From NCBI GenBank assembly GCA_947176755.1, contig CAMWRW010000014.1, positions 1 to 36,734 on the forward strand: a stretch of DNA of 36,734 nucleotides, read 5' to 3'. The DNA comes from an uncultured Porphyromonadaceae bacterium. Lineage in GTDB: Bacteria; Bacteroidota; Bacteroidia; Bacteroidales; Muribaculaceae. The position numbers were made by a program, and so were the translations under genes. This document shows, piece after piece, positions 24,906-32,904 of the stretch; within the stretch, counting starts at the first letter, position 1; every line of letters begins with the position of its first letter. The notes below the pieces were generated by a model, which searched no databases, was not told where the DNA came from, and was given only the letters and a program-made list of their open reading frames with translations.

Positions 24906-27356
24906 ATGATAAAACAACTGTTCTGCTCTCTGGCCACGCTCACTCTTGCGGCTTCCGGATTTGCGGCGACGCTTTCTCCGGAGCAGGCCTTGAAACGGTA
25001 TGAATCCTCGTGCCCGGCGCAAGCCCGTAAGGCCCCGGCCTCCTCTCTCAAGCTCGCTTTTTGCGCAACTGCACGCGATGGTGCGCCCGCTGCATACGTA
25101 TTCACACGCGAGGGACATTCCGGTTTCTCGATTCTGAGTGCAAGCGAAGCTGCCGCTCCGCTGCTCGGTTATTCTGACGACGGCCTTTTTGATAAGGATA
25201 ATGTGCCCGCGCCTCTGAAGGGCTGGCTCTCTGAAATCGGCCGTCGAATCGAATTTATAGAATCTAAAGGTGTATCCTACGACGATGCCCCCCTTTATGC
25301 TCCCGAGGATTGGACGGCAATCGAGCCTCTGGTAAAGACAAAGTGGAATCAGGACGCTCCTTACAACAAGATGACTCCGTCGCTTAACGGTGCTCAGACT
25401 CCGACCGGATGTGTCGCTACTTCCTTTGCCCAGGTGTTGAATTATTTCCAATATCCCGAGAGGGGAACGGGAATCCTGACCTATCAGTGGGGCACAAAGA
25501 AACTCCGCATGAATCTTGAAACAACTCCTTTCCAATGGGACAAGATGCTTGATTCATATACGACCGGAAGTTACACCGACGAGCAGGCAGATGCCGTGGC
25601 GACCCTCATGAAGGCGTGCGGTTATTCCGTAGAAATGAACTATGGCGCTGATGCTTCAGGCGCACAGAGCTATAAAATTGCGATCGCACTCAGGGATTAT
25701 TTCAAGTATGACCCCTCCGTTACCTACGAGGACCGCACCACGATGTCCTACAATCAGTGGACAACCAAGATTTATGAAAATATCAAGAATCTCGGCCCGG
25801 TGATTTATGACGGCACGTCGATCGATGGCGGACACTCATTCATCTGCGACGGTTATGACGGAAACGGCTATTTCCACTTCAACTGGGGCTGGGGAGGCGT
25901 TTCAGACGGTTACTATCTCCTTGATGTCCTCAATCCGGAGGCCCAGGGCACGGGCGGTTCGCTCGGTGGCTTTAATTACAGCCAGGATGCCGTGTTCGGA
26001 ATCCAGAAACCTACCGGGAAACCGACTCCGATTGTCTACGGAAACCTGACTCAGTGGGGAACTTCTCAGGTTGAGGCCGTTGGTAAAACCCTCAACTGGA
26101 ATCTCAAAGGATATGAGCCTACCGGCTGGGCTAACCAGAGCGGCGGACACCTTGATGTCTCCATCTTTGCCGAATTCCAGCCGATAAACGGTGGAACGGC
26201 AACCTACGCTCCCTTCCGTATCAATCGAAACGGCGAAACCTGGAGCGACAATCATCTTGATCTCGGCCACGGATATTATATCAAATATCCCGAAACGGTT
26301 CCTGTCGTAGATATTCCGGAAACTCTTGGCAACGGTGATTATAAGGTGACCTTCGTTGTCCTCGACAATACGAAAGAGGATGCTCCCTATCAGCCTGTGG
26401 AGACCTATTACGGCTACACCAATTATTGTTTCGTGAAGGTTGACGGCGGCACTTATACCGTCAGCAACGAGGGCCCGTTCGTTCTCGACTTTAAGGATGT
26501 CGTTATCGGACGTCTTTACAGCAACAAGAACACGATGATCACTGCGACTGTCGACAATGATTCCGATCTTGATCTGAGCTGCTGTGTTCAGCCCGTGCTT
26601 GTCCGCAACGGGAAGACTCAGTATCTCGCCGACAATTTCATTGTCAGCGTTCCTGCCGGGGAGACGGTCAACAACAAATGGATTGTCAAGTTTTATCTCG
26701 CAGCCGGTGCTGATGACTATGGCACGGACCAGACCTACACACTCAGACTTCAGAACCGCACGACAGGAGAAATTATCGGCACGTATGGCGACGTTGAAAT
26801 GGAATATAACGGAAGCTCGCTGAAGATCGCTATAGATGATTTCTTTGTGGAGAATGCCTCTCAGAAGGTGGATATTACATTAGACGATAAGAACTTCAAG
26901 GATGTGTATGTGGCCGACAACACAGGTGATGTTGAGGTCGTGCTCGACTATACGGTCCAGAGCGGCTTCTTCGATTCAAGCCTCTCGATGGGTATCCAAT
27001 GGTACAACCCGGAGACAGGAAAATATGAAACCGTAAAAGATCAGATCTATCGCGACTATCCTTTCCTCGGAGGAGGCGACAAGGGTCAGGCGAAAGCTAA
27101 TGTCGATATGAGCAATCTGAACCACAACGGTGTGTTCCAGGTTCGCGCTTACTATGTTGCCAACGGTCGCAACCAGTCGCTGGGCTCGATGTATTTCTCA
27201 TTCTCCACTAATGGAGTCGAGGATATCATCGCCGATGAGGCCGACGGCAATGTTGAATATTTCAATCTGCAGGGAGCGAGAATTGAAAATCCCGAAGCAG
27301 GCATGCTCGTTATCGAACGCAAGAACGGCAAGAGTGTGAAAAAAATAATGAAGTAA
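24906..27356 (+). CDS. Secreted C10 (streptopain-like) cysteine peptidase
   Basis: This is an extracellular papain-fold peptidase, made as a proenzyme of 816 residues. The signal peptide is at about 1-20. A propeptide with the SpeB-type inhibitor fold lies at about 21-130. The catalytic Cys is C169 in TPTGCVATSFAQVLNYFQYP, with a possible oxyanion Gln at 149. The catalytic His is H310 in DGGHSFICDGY, followed by the FHFNWGWGG segment (326-330) that is diagnostic of C10. Residues about 370-765 form beta-rich, probably Ig-like domains. The last 47 residues (from 770) are the YFNLQG tail shared with two neighbours. It probably digests host or dietary protein, or processes surface proteins. Its own promoter and terminator bracket it. 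Confidence 0.93.
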   Translation: MIKQLFCSLATLTLAASGFAATLSPEQALKRYESSCPAQARKAPASSLKLAFCATARDGAPAAYVFTREGHSGFSILSASEAAAPLLGYSDDGLFDKDNVPAPLKGWLSEIGRRIEFIESKGVSYDDAPLYAPEDWTAIEPLVKTKWNQDAPYNKMTPSLNGAQTPTGCVATSFAQVLNYFQYPERGTGILTYQWGTKKLRMNLETTPFQWDKMLDSYTTGSYTDEQADAVATLMKACGYSVEMNYGADASGAQSYKIAIALRDYFKYDPSVTYEDRTTMSYNQWTTKIYENIKNLGPVIYDGTSIDGGHSFICDGYDGNGYFHFNWGWGGVSDGYYLLDVLNPEAQGTGGSLGGFNYSQDAVFGIQKPTGKPTPIVYGNLTQWGTSQVEAVGKTLNWNLKGYEPTGWANQSGGHLDVSIFAEFQPINGGTATYAPFRINRNGETWSDNHLDLGHGYYIKYPETVPVVDIPETLGNGDYKVTFVVLDNTKEDAPYQPVETYYGYTNYCFVKVDGGTYTVSNEGPFVLDFKDVVIGRLYSNKNTMITATVDNDSDLDLSCCVQPVLVRNGKTQYLADNFIVSVPAGETVNNKWIVKFYLAAGADDYGTDQTYTLRLQNRTTGEIIGTYGDVEMEYNGSSLKIAIDDFFVENASQKVDITLDDKNFKDVYVADNTGDVEVVLDYTVQSGFFDSSLSMGIQWYNPETGKYETVKDQIYRDYPFLGGGDKGQAKANVDMSNLNHNGVFQVRAYYVANGRNQSLGSMYFSFSTNGVEDIIADEADGNVEYFNLQGARIENPEAGMLVIERKNGKSVKKIMK

Positions 27357-27361
27357 TCAAG

Positions 27362-27437
27362 GTGGCAATTTGCCACGGATACTAACCCCCTTTCAATAGA
27401 ATCGACCCCATTTTCCTTCGGGAAGATGGGGTCTTCT
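27362..27437 (+). terminator. Terminator region of the C10 peptidase gene
   Basis: A short hairpin (GTGGCA 27362-27367 with TGCCAC 27371-27376) is followed by a stronger one, GACCCCAT..TTCC (27404-27416), loop TTCG, GGAA.ATGGGGTC (27421-27433), with TTCT behind it. Confidence 0.75.
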
Positions 27438-27512
27438 AATTCATGTCGTGGCAATATGCTAAAAAACATGTAAATTCTGGAAGAAATTTTTATGATTGAA
27501 AAGTGAAAAAAA

Positions 27513-27543
27513 TTTGGAGTTTGAAAAAAAACTTTTACTTTTG
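27513..27543 (+). promoter_or_regulatory. Bacteroidetes-type promoter of the 27646 gene
   Basis: TTTG (27513-27516), 19 nt, then TACTTTTG (27536-27543) is a full consensus match. The predicted leader is about 95 nt before the ATG at 27646. Confidence 0.72.
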
Positions 27544-27645
27544 CATTTGAAAACATTCTCAGCCGCGCTTCTCACGAAATGAAGAGGGCCGGGATTACTG
27601 AAAAAGTCAATATCAATATCAACCAACCATTAACATTCATTTAAC

Positions 27646-29019
27646 ATGAAGAAAATTTACGCAGCCCTTGCTGTGGCACTCGCAGCTACGCCGGCCCTCG
27701 CAGGCAAGGTGAACACTGTGCCCGCTGAGCAGTTGAACATGACTGCAGAAGTTTCCAATCTTTCCGAAGTAGCCGGCACTCGCGGCGACGCTCAGAAGGA
27801 ACTCAGCATCTCCAGTGTTGCTGATCTTCTCGGCGTTTGGATGTACTCTTTCGATTCCGGCTTCGACCAGGACGAGCACAACTGTACGCTCACTTTCGAG
27901 CAGGGTCCCCTCGCTAACCAGGTTTACATCTACGGTCTGATGCAGCGCACCAACTTCTATGTTGGTTATCCTGTGGTGGCAAATGTAAACATTGCCGAAG
28001 GTACTATCACTATTCCCGAGCAGGTTGTTGAATCCGACTGGTCGGCTGAAGGTCCGCTGAAGTATATCCCCTTCAATGCTCAGACCAAAGCAAAAACTTC
28101 CGGCACTGTTCTTAAAATTTGCCCCAACGGCGTACAGTATAGCAACGGCACGCCCGCTTATGAGGATGGATGTATCGCAACTCTCGGTCCGGATGCAGGT
28201 TTCTTTGCAACTGACGCCGGTTTTGCTCAGATGTCGGGTTACGCTGCGTTCTACAACGTAATCGTTACCGATCCCAAGCAGTATGGCGACGAAAGCCAGC
28301 AGTTCTTCACTTTCAACCCCGCTGAATGGGAAGAGTGCGGCAAGGCTACCTACACCGATGGCTTTATGGCTCTCGCAGATTGGTGGGCAACTGATTATCT
28401 GAAGGTTTTCCAGTCTCCTTACGAAGTGAATCTGTTGAAGAAGAAAGGCACTTGGACTGAATTCATCATCGTTGACCCTTACGGTGCTGACACTGCTTGG
28501 GCCGAGGTGAATGCCGCTTCTTCCAAGACCGGTTACATCTACATCAACGCTGAGAACCCCAACTGCGTTCTCGTTAAGCCCGGTGTGAATCCCCAGTATT
28601 CAGATATGCTCCTCTGGCCGATGGGTCCCCTCTACTTCTGCAACAACGAGGGTAATCTCTACTATCTCAACGAACTCTCTATCGACGAAGTGCTCGAAGA
28701 GCTTGAGTTCTATGGCGACCCCATCTCCAACATGGTCATCAAGGACAACAAGGCTACCATCACCATCCAGAACGGTCTCGTTGCCAACTGTTGCGACCTC
28801 TACAACTACGGTCTGTTCCCCATCATCGATGAGTCTATCTCTTGCGGCGTTTCCACGCTCACTTTCGATGCTACGGGTGTTGAAAGCGTAGCTGCTGACG
28901 CAAGCAACGTTGCTCCCCGCTACTTCAACCTCCAGGGTCTTGAAGTTGCAAACCCCGCTGCCGGCGAAGTTGTTATCGTGAAGGAAGGTGCAAATTCCTA
29001 CAAGAAAGTTGTTCGCTAA
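27646..29019 (+). CDS. Secreted protein of unknown function with YFNLQG tail
   Basis: This exported protein has 457 residues. The signal peptide ends at about 19 (PALA-GKV). I do not recognise a domain. The mature part looks beta-rich and begins with SVADLLGVWMYSF followed by a CTLTFEQG strand. Repeated aromatic strands (VYIYGLM, YIYINAENPNC, GPLYFCNNEGNLYYL) follow, and the pattern suggests a lipocalin-like or propeller-like fold, but that is guesswork. The last 47 residues (from 411) are the tail shared with the C10 and M6 peptidases. Codon choice is strongly skewed (AAC, GGT, CTC, CGC), like susC/susD, suggesting abundant expression. A strong promoter and terminator flank it as a single-gene unit. 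Confidence 0.8.
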   Translation: MKKIYAALAVALAATPALAGKVNTVPAEQLNMTAEVSNLSEVAGTRGDAQKELSISSVADLLGVWMYSFDSGFDQDEHNCTLTFEQGPLANQVYIYGLMQRTNFYVGYPVVANVNIAEGTITIPEQVVESDWSAEGPLKYIPFNAQTKAKTSGTVLKICPNGVQYSNGTPAYEDGCIATLGPDAGFFATDAGFAQMSGYAAFYNVIVTDPKQYGDESQQFFTFNPAEWEECGKATYTDGFMALADWWATDYLKVFQSPYEVNLLKKKGTWTEFIIVDPYGADTAWAEVNAASSKTGYIYINAENPNCVLVKPGVNPQYSDMLLWPMGPLYFCNNEGNLYYLNELSIDEVLEELEFYGDPISNMVIKDNKATITIQNGLVANCCDLYNYGLFPIIDESISCGVSTLTFDATGVESVAADASNVAPRYFNLQGLEVANPAAGEVVIVKEGANSYKKVVR

Positions 29020-29044
29020 TCTGCGTCCGACATAATTAAATAAA

Positions 29045-29072
29045 GGCGTGCCGTCAATGGCGCGCCTTTTTT
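29045..29072 (+). terminator. Rho-independent terminator
   Basis: GGCGTGCC (29045-29052) pairs with GGCGCGCC (29059-29066) with one G-U pair. Six T follow. It lies 25 nt after the stop of the unknown secreted protein. Confidence 0.9.
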
Positions 29073-29157
29073 GTCCCCTTTGTCGAAGCATCCCGTTTGA
29101 TTTCAGTTAAAGTTTCATAACCTTCACCACTTTTCCACTCTTTTCTAATTTTTTTAT

Positions 29158-29165
29158 TATTTTTG
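29158..29165 (+). promoter_or_regulatory. Putative -7 element for the M6 peptidase gene
   Basis: TATTTTTG matches TAnnTTTG and lies 68 nt before the ATG at 29234, but no TTTG is found at the proper distance upstream. The leader contains a small inverted repeat (AATCGC / GCGATT, 29174-29197). Confidence 0.4.
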
Positions 29166-29233
29166 CGTTATAGTAATCGCGATTAATTATTGCGATTCGT
29201 AAAATCCGATATTTAATTATCCAACCATAACAC

Positions 29234-31045
29234 ATGAAAAAATTAAAACCTTCAGCTTTTCGCATTCTGACTACTTCGGCGTTAGCATTGGGTGCATTAG
29301 CACTTGCCCCGGCTCCCGAAGCGAATGCCAAACCGGCGAAACGCACTCCCGTCGTGGTTGAACAGCCTGACGGATCCTCGCTCACGATTGTTAGAAAGGG
29401 AGGGCCGCGCTCTCACTTCACTATGACCACCGACGGCTTCCTCCTTATGGACGATTCCGATCTCGGATATGTTTATGCTGATTTCGATGCTTCCAGCGCC
29501 ATGGTGCCCTCGAAGATTGCTGCCCGCAATCCTGAGGCCCGTTCGAAGGCCGATGCGGAATTCCTTTCCCGCATCTCTCCGGCAATGATTGAAAAGGGGA
29601 TGCAGGTCCGCATGAATGCCCTGAGCCGGGCAGCCGCCCGCAGTGTCGATGCCGAGACTCCGAGAAAGGGTCCCGGCCTCTCAGCTACGACTTTCCCTCT
29701 CTTCGGCTCTCCGAAAGCGCTCGTGATAATTGTCGAATTTAAAGATATTAAATTCGGCCGTTACAATAGCTCGGAATTCTCTTACGATGACTATGCCGAA
29801 GAGAACGGAGTTCATGCTTACTGGAGCGATCTCCTCTCAAAGAATGGTTTCGACGGCTTCGGAGCCACCGGTTCATGTCTCGATTATTTCTCAAGCAATT
29901 CTGTAGACTCCGAAGGCAATCCTCAGTTTACGCCCGATTTCGATCTCTATGGCCCGGTTGAACTGCCCAACAATATGTCGTATTACGGCTCAAACGATAT
30001 GTGGGGCAACGACAAGCGAGCTGAGTATATGGTCACGGACGCGCTCGCCATTCTTGACGATACGGTCGATTTCAGCCAGTATGACACGGATGGAGACGGC
30101 GTGATCGACAATGTCTATATCTTTTATGCCGGTTACGGAGAAGCCGACGGAGGCCCCGCTAATTCCGTTTGGCCCCACTCCTGGGATCTGAGCGCCGCAA
30201 ACGAGACGTGTGTTGTCGATGGTGTCCGTGCGGATCATTATGCTTGTTCAAACGAAACCGACTTTCAGGCAAAGCGTCCTGACGGTATCGGCACCTTTGT
30301 CCATGAGTTCAGTCATGTGATGGGTCTTCCCGACCTTTATGCCACGGATTACAGCTCCGCTTACACTCCGGGAGAATATTCCGTGCTCGACTATGGTCCG
30401 TACAACAACGACGGGAGAACGCCACCCGCATATTCCGCTTACGAGCGATATGCCCTCGGATGGATGTCTCCTCGTGATCTGACGGTGGGAGAGGCCGATT
30501 ATGAGCTTGAAAATCTTTTTGACTCCAACGACGCTATCATTATCCGGACGGAGAAGGAAAATGAATATTTTCTTGCCGAAAACCGTCAGAACACGGGTTG
30601 GGACACTTACATCCCCGGCCACGGTATGCTTATCTGGCATATTGATTTTATTCCGGCTGTTTTCGATAGTAATAAAGTTAACAACACTTCGACTCATCAG
30701 TATGTCGATCTGATTGAAGCCAATGGCCGGAAGAATGCAGCGACGGCCTCAGCCCATCCCTTCCCGGGAACGTCAAATGTGACGGAATATGAATTCACTT
30801 CCTGGGCTAAAGTCGACACCGGTGCCGCTTTCTCTGATATCGCGGAGGATCCTGAAACCGGCAAGATTTCCTTCCACGCCCTTTATTCGAATCCTCACGG
30901 GTTGGGCGTTGAGAACATCGCGGAAGTTGCGACCGAAGGCGAGCCCGTCTATTTCAACCTTCAGGGTATGCGTGTGGCCAATCCGCGTCCGGGAGATATC
31001 CTTATTCGCCGGACAGGGGATTCAGTTGAAAAGGTTGTTTTCTGA
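29234..31045 (+). CDS. Secreted M6 family zinc metallopeptidase
   Basis: This is an extracellular immune-inhibitor-A-type (M6) metallopeptidase of 603 residues. The signal peptide is at about 1-32 (ending PEANA). A propeptide-like region follows (about 33-145). The zinc site is HEFSHVMGLPD at 357-367, a full HExxHxxGxxD motif, with YSVLDYGPY downstream in the Met-turn position (Leu in place of Met). DTDGDGVID at 284-292 looks like a calcium-binding EF-hand-type loop. The last 46 residues (from 558) are the YFNLQG tail shared with the two upstream secreted proteins. It probably degrades extracellular protein together with the C10 peptidase. A long perfect palindrome follows the stop. Confidence 0.92.
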   Translation: MKKLKPSAFRILTTSALALGALALAPAPEANAKPAKRTPVVVEQPDGSSLTIVRKGGPRSHFTMTTDGFLLMDDSDLGYVYADFDASSAMVPSKIAARNPEARSKADAEFLSRISPAMIEKGMQVRMNALSRAAARSVDAETPRKGPGLSATTFPLFGSPKALVIIVEFKDIKFGRYNSSEFSYDDYAEENGVHAYWSDLLSKNGFDGFGATGSCLDYFSSNSVDSEGNPQFTPDFDLYGPVELPNNMSYYGSNDMWGNDKRAEYMVTDALAILDDTVDFSQYDTDGDGVIDNVYIFYAGYGEADGGPANSVWPHSWDLSAANETCVVDGVRADHYACSNETDFQAKRPDGIGTFVHEFSHVMGLPDLYATDYSSAYTPGEYSVLDYGPYNNDGRTPPAYSAYERYALGWMSPRDLTVGEADYELENLFDSNDAIIIRTEKENEYFLAENRQNTGWDTYIPGHGMLIWHIDFIPAVFDSNKVNNTSTHQYVDLIEANGRKNAATASAHPFPGTSNVTEYEFTSWAKVDTGAAFSDIAEDPETGKISFHALYSNPHGLGVENIAEVATEGEPVYFNLQGMRVANPRPGDILIRRTGDSVEKVVF

Positions 31046-31070
31046 CCCTCGGAAACTAAAGATACATTAT

Positions 31071-31119
31071 AAATCAGCGAAGAGGATATCCGATTTTCGG
31101 ATATCCTCTTCGCTGATTT
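31071..31119. terminator. Bidirectional terminator, perfect 23-bp stem
   Basis: 31071-31093 is the exact reverse complement of 31097-31119, with a TTT loop. It lies between the stops of the convergent M6 peptidase (31045) and amide hydrolase (31140) genes, so it can end both transcripts. T-runs are short on both sides (TTTAG, TTTATAA). Confidence 0.85.
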
Positions 31120-31139
31120 AGTTTGGTAAGGGAATATTA

Positions 31140-32189
31140 TCAATACATCGGAGTGAACCCTTTGGAACGTTCGAGACGCCCGTTGGCGTCGCCGACAAGG
31201 TCGACGGTCTTCGACGTGTCGAGTTTAAGAATCGGAGCTCCTTTCCGGAGGTCGAGTTTTGAGAGGTCGATGTAATAATATCCGGGGTTGGTGACGATAT
31301 CGAAATAATAGCGGAGGTCGCGCGTGTCGGCGTAGCTTCGCCATTGTGTCGAACTCAGGTTCGGCATTCCTTCAATCTCATAAGTGTAGGGGACGGAGGA
31401 GTTCAGAAGCACGCTTCTGGCGATAGAGACGCCGAGATCCGTTTCGCCGACTTTCTTCACTTGATGGGCGAAGAAGTTCGCGCGCACGCAACGGTCGGGA
31501 CTCGTGACCGTGCCCGGAAGCATGTGCGTGCCCCCGATGTTGTTCCAATAGTCGATGATGGCGGTCATCTTTTCCCATCCGGGATCGTTGGTCATGGCCA
31601 GATAGTCGCCCATATCGTGAATCTTGATCACGCCATGATCAAACTCGAAGATGATGCTTTTACCGGAGCGGTCGGTGACGCCCCAGTGAAGTTGGGAGAC
31701 GGTGCCCCCGTCGAAGGTCGCTCCGCCGATGTTGAATTCATGTTTCTCAAGGACCGCCCGGACTTCATCAACGGTGGAATTCTGGTCGAGAAGCCATGCC
31801 ACAAACATTGCCATCGACATCGCGGGCCGGTCGGTGGTGTCGGCATTGTCATAGACCGTGCCCTTGCAGAAGAGTCCGTTGATCACGAGGCCTTCCTCAT
31901 TCATTCCCTCGGTGACCCCTCCGTCGTAGCCCACGGCATATACGGAGCCATATTTCGAGGTCCAGTGAATGGTCTTTTCTGCATTCGACCCCTGTTTGCT
32001 GATTCCGCGGGGATAGACATAGAGATTGGTGGGAATGGGTGTGCGCCAGTCGAGCGAACGGCAGACAATATTGAGAGAGTCCGTGCCTTGGTAAAGCACG
32101 CGTGTGCAGGCTTCGGCCTGTGCGGGCTGCATGAGAGCCCCGACGGCCAGTGATGCGCCGGCAAGAAGTGAAAGAAGTTTCTTTTCCAT
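31140..32189 (-). CDS. Exported choloylglycine hydrolase family (Ntn) amide hydrolase
   Basis: This is a linear C-N amide hydrolase of the bile salt hydrolase/penicillin V acylase family with 349 residues. A signal peptide of 27 residues ends AQAEA, exactly before Cys28. Signal cleavage would therefore expose the N-terminal nucleophile without further processing. With an offset of 26 to the well-studied clostridial bile salt hydrolase, R44, D47 and N201 fall on the conserved Arg18, Asp21 and Asn175. EGLVINGL (N104) and CVRANFF (R236) match the other conserved Asn and Arg regions. Bile salt deconjugation is plausible in the gut but penicillin V or N-acyl-homoserine lactone substrates cannot be excluded. 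It is convergent with the M6 gene. Confidence 0.9.
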   Translation of the reverse strand: MEKKLLSLLAGASLAVGALMQPAQAEACTRVLYQGTDSLNIVCRSLDWRTPIPTNLYVYPRGISKQGSNAEKTIHWTSKYGSVYAVGYDGGVTEGMNEEGLVINGLFCKGTVYDNADTTDRPAMSMAMFVAWLLDQNSTVDEVRAVLEKHEFNIGGATFDGGTVSQLHWGVTDRSGKSIIFEFDHGVIKIHDMGDYLAMTNDPGWEKMTAIIDYWNNIGGTHMLPGTVTSPDRCVRANFFAHQVKKVGETDLGVSIARSVLLNSSVPYTYEIEGMPNLSSTQWRSYADTRDLRYYFDIVTNPGYYYIDLSKLDLRKGAPILKLDTSKTVDLVGDANGRLERSKGFTPMY

Positions 32190-32268
32190 TACGGTCCGGT
32201 TTAATAAGTGGAACTATTTAGTTTTCTAACGTCTTGCGGAAGCCTGAGGTTCTACGTCGCTTTTTATT

Positions 32269-32299
32269 TTTGCAGGATTCCACGGTTTTGTTATCTTTG
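32269..32299 (+). promoter_or_regulatory. Bacteroidetes-type promoter upstream of the 32398 lipoprotein
   Basis: TTTG (32269-32272), 19 nt, then TATCTTTG (32292-32299) is a full consensus match. The predicted transcript start (about 32306) falls right at the beginning of the 23-nt repeat at 32309, so the repeat would form the 5' end of the RNA. Confidence 0.72.
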
Positions 32300-32308
32300 C
32301 GCAGAGTT

Positions 32309-32363
32309 AAGTATGTGTTCGAAATTATTTAATTCACGCGATTCTGACTATTCGCGTAATTAA
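32309..32363 (+). repeat. Third copy of the 23-nt repeat, followed by a hairpin
   Basis: 32309-32331 matches the 18398-18420 repeat with one substitution (T for A at position 11). A hairpin follows directly: TTAATT-C-ACGCGA (32329-32341) pairs with TCGCGT-AATTAA (32352-32363), 12 bp with one bulged C. The arrangement of repeat plus nearby GC stem is the same as at 18398-18447. Confidence 0.75.
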
Positions 32364-32397
32364 GATTATTTCTACAACCCGGATAATCCACAAGACA

Positions 32398-32904
32398 ATG
32401 AATAAAACGTTTTTCTTCATTCCGTTGGCCCTGTTTGCCTGCGGATGCTCGCAAAAATCGGCGCAGGTGGCCTCTACGGCTTCTTCAACCTCGTCGGCCG
32501 ACCTCGCTCAACCTATTCCGGCTGAGCGCCCGGCAGCTTTCGTGCTGAAGGCTTCGGCTTTCAAGATGTCGGGTCCCTATTCCGACAATGTAGCCATAAC
32601 GATGTCTCCGCAGGGAACGGTGACATATTTCCCGGCTCCCTCCGATATCAGCGCGCAGTCGCGTCCGGTGGAGATCGGCGATGGATGGTGGCTTAACATG
32701 CAGGGTCTTGGGCCGGGCTCGGTGTTTACCTCCTATACGTTCGAGGAGTATGCCCGCCTCTCGAAAACGCCGTCGGTCGACGAACTGAAAAAAGCCGTGA
32801 TTCCCGGCGCCCGGGTCACGGCTTTCGAAACTCTTTCTGTCAGTGCGTCGGAGGCTCCTCAGCGGATTCCCGAGCTTCGTCAGGAATTGGCCGGTCGGAA
32901 CTGA
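32398..32904 (+). CDS. Small lipoprotein of unknown function
   Basis: This is a lipoprotein of 168 residues. The signal MNKTFFFIPLALFACGC offers two possible lipidation cysteines (LFAC or ACGC). A Ser/Thr/Ala-rich linker follows. The mature domain, beginning about residue 47 with AFVLKASAFKMSGPYSDNVAITM, continues with GDGWWLNMQGLGPGSVFTSYTFEEY, a compact strand-rich unit I cannot name. The leader carries the dispersed repeat and hairpin. The last 65 bp overlap the 3' end of the convergent outer-membrane protein gene. Confidence 0.75.
   Translation: MNKTFFFIPLALFACGCSQKSAQVASTASSTSSADLAQPIPAERPAAFVLKASAFKMSGPYSDNVAITMSPQGTVTYFPAPSDISAQSRPVEIGDGWWLNMQGLGPGSVFTSYTFEEYARLSKTPSVDELKKAVIPGARVTAFETLSVSASEAPQRIPELRQELAGRN

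Noticed and set aside
19495..31045. Classical polysaccharide utilisation locus
   Set aside because: No glycoside hydrolase, polysaccharide lyase, sulfatase, or PUL regulator is seen. The companions are peptidases.
31344..32153. Long open frame on the plus strand opposite the amide hydrolase
   Set aside because: It is antisense to a gene with intact catalytic residues and a signal peptide, and has no start context or homology that I recognise.
31140..32189. Firm call of bile salt hydrolase
   Set aside because: Catalytic residues fit the whole choloylglycine hydrolase family, and substrate class cannot be told from sequence inspection.
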